From: Neobacillus rhizophilus
Lineage (GTDB): Bacteria > Bacillota > Bacilli > Bacillales > Cytobacillaceae
Assembly: GCF_018343535.1 (NCBI RefSeq)
Contig: NZ_JAGYPF010000001.1
Location: 744,001-808,000 of the forward strand
DNA: 64,000 nucleotides
Direction: 5' to 3'
Position numbers and translations under genes: made by a program. The notes below the pieces were generated by a model, which saw only the letters and a program-made list of their open reading frames with translations, searched no databases and had not been told where the DNA came from. Shown piece by piece: positions 35,650-45,182 of this stretch; position 1 is the first letter of the stretch; every line of letters starts with the position of its first letter.

Positions 35650-36083
35650 TTTCTTACCTCACCTTTGTATTTAGGCATTCTATTTTAATAGAATCCTATT
35701 ATATATAATAACATTTACAAAGTTATTGTATTACATTCCTGCTATAATTTCATTCTTAAAACAAAAATTCTTCAAAAATATTATTTTAAAAAAATATCAC
35801 CTGATCAACAACCACTTTTAAGAGGACACTATAATCTTCTAAAATATCACTTCACTCTCTTTATAATATACTCCTTTTTGAAACCGTTTTCAATAATTTG
35901 TTTGTTTTTCAGCCTATTTTCGTAAAAAGCAAAAATGAAAAAAATGTAGAAATTTGTCTGAATATTTACTCATCAAATGCTTTATATTCGTATTATACAC
36001 ATGGTATAATCTTCTAAAATATTATTTTAAAATTATTTAAAAATTAAATTTCTCGAGGAGAAAGGAAGGTTGTAAAAACAAAT
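35650..36083. promoter_or_regulatory. aspA/CYP102 divergent intergenic region with AT-rich direct repeats
   Basis: A very AT-rich 434-bp gap without a gene. TATAATCTTCTAAAATAT occurs at 35829-35846 and again at 36005-36022. AAAATATTATTTTAAAA occurs at 35775-35791 and 36016-36032, so the CYP-proximal site joins both elements. They could be operators of the P450 gene; no regulator of the TetR BM3R1 type is adjacent. The P450 ribosome binding site (AAGGAAGG) is 14 bases from its ATG, an unusually long spacing. Confidence 0.4.
35879..35892. promoter_or_regulatory. perfect CRE (CcpA) consensus site
   Basis: TGAAACCGTTTTCA matches all 14 positions of TGWAANCGNTNWCA. It lies between aspA and the P450 gene and could act on either. 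Confidence 0.65.
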
Positions 36084-38498
36084 ATGTCTACTTCCGAAAT
36101 TGCTGCGATACCGCAGCCGAAAACGTATGGCCCACTTGGCAACATGCCTTTGATTGATAAGGAGGCCCCGACACTCTCCTTATGGAAAATCGCGGAAAAA
36201 TACGGTCCGATTTTTCGTATGGAATTTTTCGGCGGATTTTCTACCATTTTTGTTTCCGGCCATAAATGGGCCGGCGAGGTTCTGAACAGCGGAAAATTTG
36301 ATAAAAGTTTGCTCGGCGGCCTCCATCAGGTCCGCGAATTCGCTGGCGATGGGCTATTTACAGGTAAAACATCTGAGCCAAACTGGCAAAAAGCCCATAA
36401 CATTCTAATGCCTTCGTTTAGTCTGTCAGCTATGAAAGGGTATCACTCCATGATGGTAGACATAGCAAGCCAGCTCGTCCAAAAATGGGCACGGCTGAAT
36501 CCAAATGATAGTATTGATGTACCGGATGATATGACCAGACTTACGCTTGATACGATTGGCTTGTGCGGCTTTAACTATCGTTTCAACAGCTTCTACCGTG
36601 AGACGCATGACCCGTTTATTATCAATATGGTGAATGCCCTAGATGAAGCCATGCATAAAGGGACCCGTCTCCCGATTCAAGATAAATTCATGGTAAAAAA
36701 ACGACAGGAATACCAAAAGAACATCCAAGCGATGTTTTCCTTGGTAGACAAACTAATCGCTGAACGGAAGGAACGCGGTGATCAAGGGGAAACAGATTTG
36801 CTTGCTCGGATGCTAAGTGCTAAAGATCCGCAAACAGGCGAAATGCTCGATGATGAAAATATCCGTTACCAAATCATCACCTTCCTGATTGCCGGACACG
36901 AAACAACCAGCGGTCTTTTGTCCTTTACGCTTTACCTGCTGTTAAAGCACCCGGAAATCCTGGAAAAAGCCCGTGCGGAAGTTGACAGTGTATTGACAGG
37001 AGCAGTTCCAACCTTTAAACAAGTTTTGGAGCTGAAGTATATTCGGATGATTTTAAATGAATCGTTACGGCTTTATCCGACAGCACCGCAATTTACCCTA
37101 TATGCCAAGGAAGATTTGGTTCTTGGAGGAAAATATAAGATAAATAAAAAGCAGACGGTTGCCATTCTCCTCCCTCAGCTGCACCGCGACAAAGAAGCTT
37201 GGGGTGAAGATGCTGAAGAGTTTCGTCCCGAACGGTTTGAAGACCCGAAAAAAATACCGCATGATGCTTATAAACCTTTCGGCAATGGACAACGTGCATG
37301 TATCGGAATGCAGTTTGCCCTTCACGAGGCAACATTATTAATAGGAATGATTTTGCAAAACTTTGACTTAATTGACCATACGAACTATCAATTAAAAATT
37401 AAGCAAACGTTGACGCTTAAGCCTGAAAATTTCACGATGAGCGTCCAACTGCGTGATAAACGTCTTGTTGAATCATTTATAGTACCTGCTGAAGAAAAAA
37501 GCTCTTCTGTCTTAAAATCAGCTAATCAACAATACGATTCTTCGATAGGAAATAATACACCATTACTTGTTCTATACGGTTCCAATATGGGGACTGCGGA
37601 AGGAATCGCAAAAGATTTGGCAACAAGTGCTCGTTTTAAAGGTTTCAAAAGTGAAATAGCTCCGCTTGATGAATACGTTGGCGTATTGCCGAAAGAAGGA
37701 GTTACTGTAATTGTCACTTCCTCTTATAATGGCAATCCGCCAAAGAACGCTCGAAAGTTTGTCAAGTGGATGAAAGAGTCTGAAGGTGAGATGCTCGATG
37801 GTGTTCGTTACGCTGTTTTTGGCTGCGGAGATACGAACTGGGCGAACACTTATCAAAGTGTTCCTAATTTGATTGACGAAAAGCTTGCTGAAAAGGGTGC
37901 CAACAGAATATCGCCAAAAGGCCAAGGTGACGCAAGCAGTGATTTTGATCAACAGTTTGAAGATTGGCATGAACAATTATGGCCAAATGTGTTTGAGGCA
38001 TTAGGGCTTAAAGTTGAAAATAAATCAGAAGAATCAAATCAGGCATTGACAATCCAATTTGTCGATGAAGTACAGACCACGGAGCATGGTTCAGGGGGTA
38101 CTGCGGTCCAGACTGTGAAAACGCGCAATTCATTTAAGACGGTTGAACGTGTTCTTAACCGCTTCGCATTAGATACAAACACAAAGGTTATCTTGAGTGG
38201 GAACCCGAAATTTGCGACCCGGCTGCCACTAGATTTCCCTGTCCGTGTCAGCGACTTACTGAGTCTAACGGTTAATTTAGAAGAAATTGTTACCCGTCCG
38301 CAGCTTCAAGAGCTGGCTGAACATACCGTATGCCCGCCTCATCAAAAAGAATTAGAAGCACTTATAAACGAAGATGCTTATAAGGCTCACGTTGTAGACA
38401 AAGGCATTACAATGCTGGATTTACTTGAAAAATACCCAGCCTGCCAAATGCCATTTGAAAAATTTTTAGAGCTATTAGCGCCTGATGAGACACACTAA
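36084..38498 (+). CDS. CYP102-type P450-flavodoxin protein lacking the FAD/NADPH reductase
   Basis: 804 residues, collinear with P450 BM3 (1049 residues) up to a point. The heme domain has the I-helix motif AGHETTS at residues 270-276 and heme-ligand Cys406 in [10 protein letters not shown]; the substrate pocket GDGLF is kept. A flavodoxin-like FMN domain follows from about residue 488 ([14 protein letters not shown], then TSSYNGNPP). After QFVDEV the first FAD-barrel strands are missing. Only the helical connecting domain remains ([19 protein letters not shown]), and the protein stops just where BM3 has the FAD motif RYYSISSS. FAD- and NADPH-binding parts are absent, yet the frame is clean and a terminator follows, so it may use an external reductase. 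A degenerate gene is the alternative. Confidence 0.88.
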   Translation: MSTSEIAAIPQPKTYGPLGNMPLIDKEAPTLSLWKIAEKYGPIFRMEFFGGFSTIFVSGHKWAGEVLNSGKFDKSLLGGLHQVREFAGDGLFTGKTSEPNWQKAHNILMPSFSLSAMKGYHSMMVDIASQLVQKWARLNPNDSIDVPDDMTRLTLDTIGLCGFNYRFNSFYRETHDPFIINMVNALDEAMHKGTRLPIQDKFMVKKRQEYQKNIQAMFSLVDKLIAERKERGDQGETDLLARMLSAKDPQTGEMLDDENIRYQIITFLIAGHETTSGLLSFTLYLLLKHPEILEKARAEVDSVLTGAVPTFKQVLELKYIRMILNESLRLYPTAPQFTLYAKEDLVLGGKYKINKKQTVAILLPQLHRDKEAWGEDAEEFRPERFEDPKKIPHDAYKPFGNGQRACIGMQFALHEATLLIGMILQNFDLIDHTNYQLKIKQTLTLKPENFTMSVQLRDKRLVESFIVPAEEKSSSVLKSANQQYDSSIGNNTPLLVLYGSNMGTAEGIAKDLATSARFKGFKSEIAPLDEYVGVLPKEGVTVIVTSSYNGNPPKNARKFVKWMKESEGEMLDGVRYAVFGCGDTNWANTYQSVPNLIDEKLAEKGANRISPKGQGDASSDFDQQFEDWHEQLWPNVFEALGLKVENKSEESNQALTIQFVDEVQTTEHGSGGTAVQTVKTRNSFKTVERVLNRFALDTNTKVILSGNPKFATRLPLDFPVRVSDLLSLTVNLEEIVTRPQLQELAEHTVCPPHQKELEALINEDAYKAHVVDKGITMLDLLEKYPACQMPFEKFLELLAPDETH

Positions 38499-38505
38499 AA
38501 TAAAT

Positions 38506-38533
38506 AAAAAAGAGGATGACAATCCTCTTTTTT
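38506..38533. terminator. bidirectional terminator between P450 and MarR genes
   Basis: AAAAAAGAGGAT and ATCCTCTTTTTT form a 12-bp stem with a four-base loop and U-runs on both strands. It overlaps the MarR gene stop by two bases. Confidence 0.9.
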
Positions 38534-38960
38534 ATTCTTGAATAGCTGCAATATTAAATCTTGTTAAAAGTTTACCAAATGTGGCCCGTTCTTCGTCAGA
38601 CCAGTCCTTTGTCACTTCTCCTACCCTTATCTTCCTCGTTTGTCTCTCTTCCCTTAATTTCCTTAAACCCAATTCAGTAATTTCTAAGAAATATGCCCTT
38701 CCATCTGTTGGATCAGGAATTCGATATAGGAAGCCTTTTTGTTCTAATGCGGATGCCTGCCTGCTTATTGTGGAAATATCCAGTTGGGATTGTCCTGCTA
38801 ATGTTTTCACTCCTGCTGGTCCATTTGTTGCGATTTGATGTAGTAGAAGATAAGCGGAACGATCAAGATTGCCAATTTTTTTATGAGAAGAGTAGGCCGT
38901 GATACGGCGAATCATAATGGCCAGTTCAAGTTCGATCGTTTCAAGGGATTCTTCAGACAT
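38532..38960 (-). CDS. MarR-family transcriptional regulator
   Basis: 142 residues from the ATG at 38960, fixed by GAGGTG seven bases upstream (a GTG at 38969 is less likely). The winged-helix domain has ILTLAGQSQLDISTISRQASALEQKGF-type recognition elements and the wing DPTDGRAYFLEITELG. MarR dimers usually repress a divergent efflux pump and release DNA when a phenolic ligand binds. Here an MFS gene is divergent, and a 10-bp inverted repeat covers its -10 box, so the regulator is its probable repressor and autoregulates. Confidence 0.88.
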   Translation of the reverse strand: MSEESLETIELELAIMIRRITAYSSHKKIGNLDRSAYLLLHQIATNGPAGVKTLAGQSQLDISTISRQASALEQKGFLYRIPDPTDGRAYFLEITELGLRKLREERQTRKIRVGEVTKDWSDEERATFGKLLTRFNIAAIQE

Positions 38961-39044
38961 AATTATCACCTCTCAAGGTGTCATTTCTTGTTCTTATGAT
39001 ATCATAAGAGCGCCCCAAATTATAACTTATAGGCGAATTCACTA

Positions 39045-39098
39045 TTGACGTAGTGAAAAATGGTTGTATAATACAAATATATAGTTTCATTATACAAC
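39045..39098 (+). promoter_or_regulatory. MFS gene promoter with probable MarR operator
   Basis: TTGACG at 39045-39050 and TATAAT at 39067-39072 are 16 bp apart. A perfect inverted repeat, GTTGTATAAT at 39063-39072 and ATTATACAAC at 39089-39098, covers the -10 and the start site, the expected position for repression by the adjacent MarR protein. Confidence 0.75.
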
Positions 39099-39143
39099 TA
39101 TTTTTAATACTTACAAAGAAAAGATAAAACAAGGGGGATTCAG

Positions 39144-40385
39144 ATGTCATCAACATCACAAACTGTTGTACCAAGAACTACTAGCATGTCTTCTATAGAA
39201 GAATCAAATCTTCTTAAGCAGCCAAAGGCCGTCTGGGCTGTCTTCTTTGCCTGCATTATTGCCTTCATGGGTTTGGGACTTGTCGACCCGATTTTACCTG
39301 CAATCGCTAACCAATTACATGCTTCTCACAGTGAGGTTACACTTCTTTTTACAAGCTATAATGCTGTTATGGCCGTTGCCATGTTAATCACGGGCACGAT
39401 ATCATCAAGACTAGGCATTAAATGGACACTAATTGCCGGAATTATCATAATTGCTGTCTTTTCAGCGCTTGGCGGCTATTCAAATGGGATCTGGACACTT
39501 GTTGGCCTTCGCGGCGGATGGGGCCTTGGTAACGCACTGTTTGTCGCAACTGCCTTGGCGGCGATCGTCTCTCTTTCTAACAGCGGGACTGCAAAAGCCA
39601 TCATCCTTTACGAAGCTGCTATTGGTTTAGGGATTTCTGTAGGTCCTTTACTTGGAGGCTGGCTTGGGGCCATTTCCTGGAGAGGTCCGTTTCTCGGTGT
39701 TGCCACACTTATGATTGTAGCCTTCGTTGGACTTTTGATATTAATGCCGCGAACACATCAGCAGCAGAGCACACAACAAAAGAAAACTTCCTTGCTTGAT
39801 CCATTCCGCGCCTTAAAATATCGTTCATTATTGGTATTTGGTATTGCTGCGGCGCTTTATAACTTTGGTTTCTTCACCCTCCTTGCCTACGCTCCATTTG
39901 TAATGGGTCTTGACGAACATGGCTTGGGGTATGTGTTTCTGGGATGGGGTATTTTACTTGCCATTACATCAGTTGTTACTGCTCCAAAGCTTCAGCAAAG
40001 GTTTGGAACCATCAATTCTATGGGGGCAATGTTAACATTATTTGCCCTAGTCCTTTTAGCGATGGGTATTTGGACATCAACGCAATGGGTTATTATTGCG
40101 GCTGTTATTTTTGCTGGGGCTTTACTGGGGAATAATAATACGCTTATTACCACTGCTGTTATGAACTCTGCCCCGGTAGAACGCTCGACTGCATCTGCCG
40201 CATATAGCTTCCTTCGCTTTATAGGGGGTGCAATTGCACCATATACGGCAGGTAAGCTTGCCGAAATTTATACACCATCAACACCTTTTATTGTAGGTGC
40301 TGGATTTGTCCTTGTTTCTGTTATATTTATTTTCATGAATCGGCACCATGTCAAGCACGTCGACGATGTGGAGTTAGGGCATTAA
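39144..40385 (+). CDS. MFS efflux transporter under MarR control
   Basis: 413-residue major facilitator with twelve membrane segments. Helix 2-3 has TGTISSRLGIKWT in place of the usual GxLaDrxGrkp, and motif C reads IGLGISVGPLLGGWLG, so it is an antiporter-type drug exporter related to DHA1 pumps. The start follows AAGGGGG. It is divergent from the MarR gene and has its own terminator. Substrate unknown; a toxic lipid or phenolic compound would fit the MarR control and the nearby P450, but that is inference. Confidence 0.85.
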   Translation: MSSTSQTVVPRTTSMSSIEESNLLKQPKAVWAVFFACIIAFMGLGLVDPILPAIANQLHASHSEVTLLFTSYNAVMAVAMLITGTISSRLGIKWTLIAGIIIIAVFSALGGYSNGIWTLVGLRGGWGLGNALFVATALAAIVSLSNSGTAKAIILYEAAIGLGISVGPLLGGWLGAISWRGPFLGVATLMIVAFVGLLILMPRTHQQQSTQQKKTSLLDPFRALKYRSLLVFGIAAALYNFGFFTLLAYAPFVMGLDEHGLGYVFLGWGILLAITSVVTAPKLQQRFGTINSMGAMLTLFALVLLAMGIWTSTQWVIIAAVIFAGALLGNNNTLITTAVMNSAPVERSTASAAYSFLRFIGGAIAPYTAGKLAEIYTPSTPFIVGAGFVLVSVIFIFMNRHHVKHVDDVELGH

Positions 40386-40394
40386 TTTAAACGT

Positions 40395-40431
40395 AAAAAA
40401 GCGAACAGTTTTGCGGCTGTTCGCTTTTTTT
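40395..40431. terminator. terminator of the MFS gene (and of the convergent reductase)
   Basis: AAAAAAGCGAACAG and CTGTTCGCTTTTTTT form the stem with an eight-base loop. T-runs occur on both strands. Confidence 0.9.
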
Positions 40432-40438
40432 GTGTTCT

Positions 40439-41281
40439 TTATTCGGTAAATCCATTCGTAAAATCATCCGGATCTGGGCCGACCCGCTCATCTTTGTTCA
40501 AGCCATCAATTCTTGCTATGTCCTCTGTTGATAACTCAAAATCGAAAATATCGGCATTTTCAATGATACGCTGTTCCTTAATTGATTTTGGTATAGTCAC
40601 TACTTTTGATTGTAAATCCCAGCGTAAGATGACCTGGGCAACTGACTTTCCATATTTACGAGCAATATCACTTAAATTAGGATCATTCAATAATTTCCCC
40701 TGTTTAAGCGGCGACCATGCTTCTAATTGAATCCCTTCTTTTTGGCAAAAAGCAAGTAAATCCTTTTGAGTTAAATGTGGATGATATTCCACTTGATTCA
40801 CCATCGGCTTAATCTCGGCATCCTTTAATAGTTCCTCTAAGTGATGGACCTTGAAGTTGCTGACACCGATGGCACGAACGCGTCCATCCTTATATAATTT
40901 TTCAAGGGCTTTCCAAGTTTCTTTGAATTTGTTTTTGCCTGGCCAGTGAATGAGGTATAAGTCAAGGTAATCTAGTCCCAGCTTATTTAAACTAGTTTCA
41001 TATGCTTGAAGTGTGGACTCGTAACCTTGATCAGAGTTCCATACCTTTGAAGTGATGAATAACTCCTCACGAGAAACACCGGACTCTCTAATGCCCTGAC
41101 CGACACCTTCTTCATTTTGATAAACCGCTGCAGTATCAATGCTGCGGTAGCCATTTTTGATAGCTGCCTTTACAGAGTCAATTACCTCTGAACCTTCCTG
41201 CACTTTAAAAACACCAAGGCCAAACCAAGGCATTTCAACACCATTATGTAATGTAGTCGTATCCTTTAAGCTTTTAACCAT
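40439..41281 (-). CDS. aldo/keto reductase
   Basis: 280 residues from the ATG at 41281, four bases after AAAGGTGAG. AKR signatures are complete: [18 protein letters not shown] with catalytic Asp and Tyr, the Lys in FITSKVW, His in LIHWPG, GVSNF, and the NADPH-binding [15 protein letters not shown] near the C-terminus. It is a cytoplasmic NADPH-dependent carbonyl reductase similar to B. subtilis YvgN and YtbE, which reduce methylglyoxal-type aldehydes; the natural substrate is not defined. It forms a single-gene unit. Confidence 0.92.
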   Translation of the reverse strand: MVKSLKDTTTLHNGVEMPWFGLGVFKVQEGSEVIDSVKAAIKNGYRSIDTAAVYQNEEGVGQGIRESGVSREELFITSKVWNSDQGYESTLQAYETSLNKLGLDYLDLYLIHWPGKNKFKETWKALEKLYKDGRVRAIGVSNFKVHHLEELLKDAEIKPMVNQVEYHPHLTQKDLLAFCQKEGIQLEAWSPLKQGKLLNDPNLSDIARKYGKSVAQVILRWDLQSKVVTIPKSIKEQRIIENADIFDFELSTEDIARIDGLNKDERVGPDPDDFTNGFTE

Positions 41282-41409
41282 TGTTCTCACCTTTCCCATG
41301 GTTTTTTAGGCATATACCAACCTATTATGGCACTTATACCCAAGGAAAATTCTATCTCAACAAGAAAAATCAATCCAATAAAAAGCTTATTTAGGAAGCA
41401 TTTTCATGT

Positions 41410-41480
41410 ATCTGCGAATTCTGTGACGATATCCGCGAATATTTCATTTTATCTGCGAATTTATGAATATATCTGCGAAT
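41410..41480. repeat. four ATCYGCGAAT motifs at 20-21 bp spacing
   Basis: ATCTGCGAAT at 41410, ATCCGCGAAT at 41431, and ATCTGCGAAT at 41451 and 41471. The spacing of about two helical turns is regular while the sequence between is not conserved. The block lies in the gap between the divergently oriented-upstream side of the reductase and the end of sirB; no gene is present. Confidence 0.75.
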
Positions 41481-41492
41481 CCCAGAAAAAAC

Positions 41493-42221
41493 TTATTCGT
41501 GTTCAATTGCCCGCTTAATAATGACATCTTCAATAACATGGTGCCTGCTCAATTGACCTGTATGTATAATCGAGTAACCTTCTTTTTCCTTTTTCCGCAC
41601 TTTTTGGACCACTTCCGTTAATAGAAGTCCTGAAAACAGCAAATAAGGAACGACAATGACCCGGCCCACTGCCTCGTTGCAGACAGTTTCCAATCCCTCA
41701 TCGAACCTGGGTTCAGCGGCAGCTAAATAGCAAACAGAAACACGATTAAGTCCTAGACGATTTCGGATTCCATCAACAATGTTTGCAAAATCCGCTAATA
41801 TATCCGGGTCGCTGCTCCCCCTGCCGACAAGCAAGACGCTGTCTTTAGCTGTCAGCGTCCCTGCCTCTTCATTAACAAGATCTGCTAAACCATCAAGAAT
41901 GTTCCCCTGTACCCCAAAAGGATCCTTCACATTTACCTTAACATGAGGATATTTTTCATGAAGCCCTGCCAATGCATTTGGTATATCCTCTTTTATATGC
42001 CCCGCGGCAAGCAGAAAAAGAGGAACAACCGTTATTTCGGTGGCACCCCTTTCTACACAATGCCTGAAACCATCTTCAATCAGTGGCTCAGCCAGCTCCA
42101 GAAAACCCATTTCCTGAATTTGCACATCGATTCGGGCCATTATCCGCTGGATAAACGTCCTTGCCTCATCCGCCCCTTTCCTTGAGCGAGTACCGTGTCC
42201 AATGTAGAGAATTGCTTTCAT
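41493..42221 (-). CDS. sirB: sirohydrochlorin chelatase, SirB/CbiX type
   Basis: 242 residues, start ATG at 42221 after AAAGGAG. Two CbiX-like halves are visible: the N-terminal YIGHGTRSRKGADEA with metal-site His, then VVPLFLLAAGHIKEDIP, and in the second half LVGRGSSDPD and VVPYLLFSGLLL. It inserts Fe2+ into sirohydrochlorin to give siroheme, the cofactor of sulfite reductase. In B. subtilis ylnE sits with ylnD and ylnF in the cysH operon; here only this one of the three is present, 90 bp behind cysC. The methyltransferase and dehydrogenase steps must be encoded elsewhere. Confidence 0.85.
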   Translation of the reverse strand: MKAILYIGHGTRSRKGADEARTFIQRIMARIDVQIQEMGFLELAEPLIEDGFRHCVERGATEITVVPLFLLAAGHIKEDIPNALAGLHEKYPHVKVNVKDPFGVQGNILDGLADLVNEEAGTLTAKDSVLLVGRGSSDPDILADFANIVDGIRNRLGLNRVSVCYLAAAEPRFDEGLETVCNEAVGRVIVVPYLLFSGLLLTEVVQKVRKKEKEGYSIIHTGQLSRHHVIEDVIIKRAIEHE

Positions 42222-42259
42222 GCTGGCTGCTCCTTTCACATTTTGCTTTTTAACTCAAA

Positions 42260-42287
42260 CGGGTACTATGTGATTTCATAGTACCCG
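42260..42287. terminator. hairpin between cysC and sirB
   Basis: An 11-bp perfect stem CGGGTACTATG/CATAGTACCCG. The T-run is on the plus-strand side; on the minus strand, the direction of the operon, the U-run is weak, so partial termination or RNA stabilisation is more likely than full stop. Confidence 0.55.
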
Positions 42288-42311
42288 CTTCTTTTTAAAA
42301 AAGCTATTTTA

Positions 42312-42911
42312 TTAAATAATATTCTTTTCCCGTAAATATCCTAACACTTGTTCCACTGATTCTTCAACTGTCACCAAATCAGAGCGGATGAGGATTTCCG
42401 GATTTTCCGGTGACTCGTATGGTGAATCAATCCCCGTAAAATCCTTAATTTCACCTTTGCGAGCCTTAACATAAAGCTGTTTTGGGTCACGGCGTTCGCA
42501 TTCTTCAAGAGGACAATCAATGAAAACCTCGATAAATTCCCCTTCTGCAAATAACGCACGGACATTGTCCCGGTCGGAACGGAATGGTGAAATAAACGCA
42601 GTAGTGACAATCTGACCGCTGTCAACAAACAGCTTTGCCACTTCCCCGATGCGGCGGATATTTTCTGTTCTATCTTCTTCAGAAAAACCAAGATCCTTAT
42701 TTAAGCCGTGACGGATATTGTCTCCATCAAGAACGTATTCGTTAATTCCCTGCCGAAACAATTCGTTTGAAACTGCATTCGCAATTGTTGATTTCCCAGA
42801 ACCAGATAGCCCTGTAAACCATAGTGTACAGCTTCCATGACCGTTTTGCGCACGTCTGTCTTCTTTTGTAATGGTAGCGTTATGCCATGTAATATTCGAT
42901 GATTTGCTCAT
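42312..42911 (-). CDS. cysC: adenylylsulfate kinase (operon 1)
   Basis: 199-residue APS kinase that phosphorylates adenylylsulfate to PAPS. P-loop GLSGSGKST at about residues 34-42, [15 protein letters not shown], the [10 protein letters not shown] segment and [18 protein letters not shown] are all canonical. It follows sat by 11 bp with AAGGAG in between, as in the B. subtilis cysH-cysP-sat-cysC operon. A second, diverged copy is encoded at 54313-54912. Confidence 0.95.
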   Translation of the reverse strand: MSKSSNITWHNATITKEDRRAQNGHGSCTLWFTGLSGSGKSTIANAVSNELFRQGINEYVLDGDNIRHGLNKDLGFSEEDRTENIRRIGEVAKLFVDSGQIVTTAFISPFRSDRDNVRALFAEGEFIEVFIDCPLEECERRDPKQLYVKARKGEIKDFTGIDSPYESPENPEILIRSDLVTVEESVEQVLGYLREKNII

Positions 42912-42922
42912 TCTCCTACTCC

Positions 42923-44071
42923 TTATACTGTCGCTTTTTCTCTCATTCCTTCAATCAGGACTTCAACCACTTCTTTACGGCTGAAGGTTGCTGGCGGAAG
43001 AACTCCTGAGCGGAGCATCTCTCTAACTTTTGTTCCCGACAGGATTACACGATCTTCCTTGCCATGCGGGCAAGTTTTGTCAGATGCCATACCATCGCAT
43101 TTTGTGCAAAAGAAGCTGTGTTCAAAGAATAATGGTTTAATACCAAGTTCCTCTTCAGTAAAATTGCTGAAAATATACTGGGCATCATAGGTTCCGTAAT
43201 AGTTTCCTACCCCAGCATGGTCACGGCCGACAATAAAGTGTGTGCAGCCATAATTTTTGCGGGCAAGAGCGTGGAAAATAGCTTCTCTTGGACCTGCATA
43301 GCGCATTGCAGCTGGGTGGACGCCTAGCTGGACCCGTTCTTTTGGATAATAGTTTTCCAATAAAACACGATAGCTTTTCAGACGTACATCAGCTGGAACG
43401 TCATCAGATTTTGTTTCACCGACTAGCGGGTTCACGAACAAGCCATCAACCGTTTCAAGGGCAGCCTTTTGAATGTACTCATGCGCACGATGAATCGGAT
43501 TTCTTGTTTGGAAACCAACAACTGTTTTCCAGCCTTTCTCTTCAAAAAAGGCGCGAGTCTGATTTGGTTCGAACCAGACATCACCGAACACGCCTTTTTC
43601 AGGTTTCTTAACAAGCACAACTTCCCCTGCCACATAGACAGGTCCTCTTTCAAATAGCCGCTTAACGCCTGGATGAGCAAGTTCTTCCGTTTTATAAACT
43701 TCTCTTGCTTCTTTGTTTAAATCCGGCTCATACAATTCAGAAACCTTAATTACACCGTAAACTTCATCGTTGTGTTTTAATTTAATTTCTTCACCGACTA
43801 CTAAGGATTCCGCGATTTCATAGGATACAGGAAGAGTTACTGGAATGGACCAAATCGTATTGTCGGCTAAACGCATATTGCTGACAACAGATTCATAATC
43901 CTCTTTACCAAGAAAACCGTTTAACGGGCTGAAAACTCCCACTCCAATAAGTTCAAGATCGCTTAAAGCAATCGCATCAATTTCTAATTCTTTTGCTGCA
44001 TTGGATAAATCATAGTTTGGATCAAAAGCTTGAATAAGTTTGCCTCCGTGAGGTTTTGGTAAAAATGACAT
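42923..44071 (-). CDS. sat: sulfate adenylyltransferase (operon 1)
   Basis: 382 residues from the ATG at 44071, the same length as the B. subtilis enzyme. It makes adenylylsulfate from sulfate and ATP. Motifs: [17 protein letters not shown] with the QxRNP/HxxH nucleotide-binding site, [12 protein letters not shown], and a zinc-like set of Cys/His in [21 protein letters not shown] at 44083 is in frame but has no space to the AAGGG sequence. It lies between cysP and cysC in the operon. Confidence 0.95.
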   Translation of the reverse strand: MSFLPKPHGGKLIQAFDPNYDLSNAAKELEIDAIALSDLELIGVGVFSPLNGFLGKEDYESVVSNMRLADNTIWSIPVTLPVSYEIAESLVVGEEIKLKHNDEVYGVIKVSELYEPDLNKEAREVYKTEELAHPGVKRLFERGPVYVAGEVVLVKKPEKGVFGDVWFEPNQTRAFFEEKGWKTVVGFQTRNPIHRAHEYIQKAALETVDGLFVNPLVGETKSDDVPADVRLKSYRVLLENYYPKERVQLGVHPAAMRYAGPREAIFHALARKNYGCTHFIVGRDHAGVGNYYGTYDAQYIFSNFTEEELGIKPLFFEHSFFCTKCDGMASDKTCPHGKEDRVILSGTKVREMLRSGVLPPATFSRKEVVEVLIEGMREKATV

Positions 44072-44098
44072 TTTTGTTATCAACCCTTCTATTTGTTT

Positions 44099-45148
44099 TT
44101 ATTTATTTGCAATATCGGTAGGCGCACCAATCGATGCGGATGAAGTTCGTTTCATTAAAAACAGCACTCCAAAAACAGAGATAAGGACGCCTGCCATGAC
44201 AATAATCGGATAAAAGTTCCGAACTATCACTAATTGAATAATGGTGTATGAGAGCACCATTGAAATAACCGGTGAAACAATCCAGACCGTCAGAAGCTGA
44301 ACGACAATACCCTTTTTCAAGACTGATTTTCCGTATTTTGCAAAACCAATTCCAATAATAGAAGATGTCGTAATTTGCGTAAGCGGAACTGGAATTCCAA
44401 AGAGCGATGCAGCCGTTACGATGCTGGCTCCAGTACCGGATATGATACATCCCTCTTCCAAGCGAAGCTTTGTTATTTTCTTCCCATTGGTTTCAATTAC
44501 TCGGTGGCCGAGCAGGAATGCACCAAGTGCTACGGCCAAACCTCCCCAAAGGACAGCTGTCTCTTTAGACATTAATGATGCGGCAACAAGGGGGCCAACG
44601 GCATTGGCCACATTGTTCATTCCTGCCGAAAAGGCTTCGAACAATCCCATTAAGACGACAAGTACTGCAAGAAGAGGTCCTGCTTTTGGTTTCTCGACAA
44701 TTTTTTTAATAGGTTTGATTTTTAAAAAATTAGCAGCAAGGATCGCCAGCACGAAAGCTGCAATTGGAGTTAACAGCCAAAACACCATAATCCATAGGAG
44801 CTTGCCGACAAAAACGGATTGATAGACAATCCCCGCCCCCACGACGGCGCCCACTGCTACTTCACTTGTTGAGAGTGGTATTCCAAAAATGTTCGCTAAA
44901 AACAGCGACATAGCTGCTGAAGCTAACACGATTAAAGCAATGGCATTTGTAAAGGTACTGCTTGGAACGATACCGCCGCCAATGGTCTTTACGACCTCGC
45001 CGCCGCCAAGCCATGCACCAAGGAACACCGCAATTCCACAAAGGAATAAAGCCAGTTGTTTTTTGACAACGCCGGCACCATAGGATATCCCCATCGAAGC
45101 AGCTGCCCCGCTGGCCCCGATATTGACTGCAAAAAACAAACCTATCAT
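44099..45148 (-). CDS. cysP: sulfate permease of the PiT family
   Basis: About 349 residues with ten or so membrane segments. LFFAVNIGASGAAASMG near the N-terminus and GMNNVANAVGPLVAAS in the second half are the paired PiT signatures; in B. subtilis CysP imports sulfate. The start is uncertain. ATG at 45148 is the first AUG not buried in cysH but has no ribosome binding site. AAGGGGG at 45178-45184 would better serve an ATC codon at 45166, giving 355 residues and an N-terminus that lines up with B. subtilis CysP. The long open frame up to 45358 lies inside cysH and is not used. Confidence 0.85.
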   Translation of the reverse strand: MIGLFFAVNIGASGAAASMGISYGAGVVKKQLALFLCGIAVFLGAWLGGGEVVKTIGGGIVPSSTFTNAIALIVLASAAMSLFLANIFGIPLSTSEVAVGAVVGAGIVYQSVFVGKLLWIMVFWLLTPIAAFVLAILAANFLKIKPIKKIVEKPKAGPLLAVLVVLMGLFEAFSAGMNNVANAVGPLVAASLMSKETAVLWGGLAVALGAFLLGHRVIETNGKKITKLRLEEGCIISGTGASIVTAASLFGIPVPLTQITTSSIIGIGFAKYGKSVLKKGIVVQLLTVWIVSPVISMVLSYTIIQLVIVRNFYPIIVMAGVLISVFGVLFLMKRTSSASIGAPTDIANK

Positions 45149-45182
45149 TATAGCAATGATTGTGATCGTTTTGACCGCCCCC

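Noticed and set aside
35961..35969. AATATTTAC upstream of the P450 gene as a member of the YesN-type regulon
   Set aside because: Single copy in very AT-rich DNA without the repeat partner or a correctly spaced -10; chance is likely.
36084..38498. Frameshift as the cause of the short CYP102 protein
   Set aside because: No reductase-like sequence continues in any frame after the stop; a terminator and another gene follow at once.
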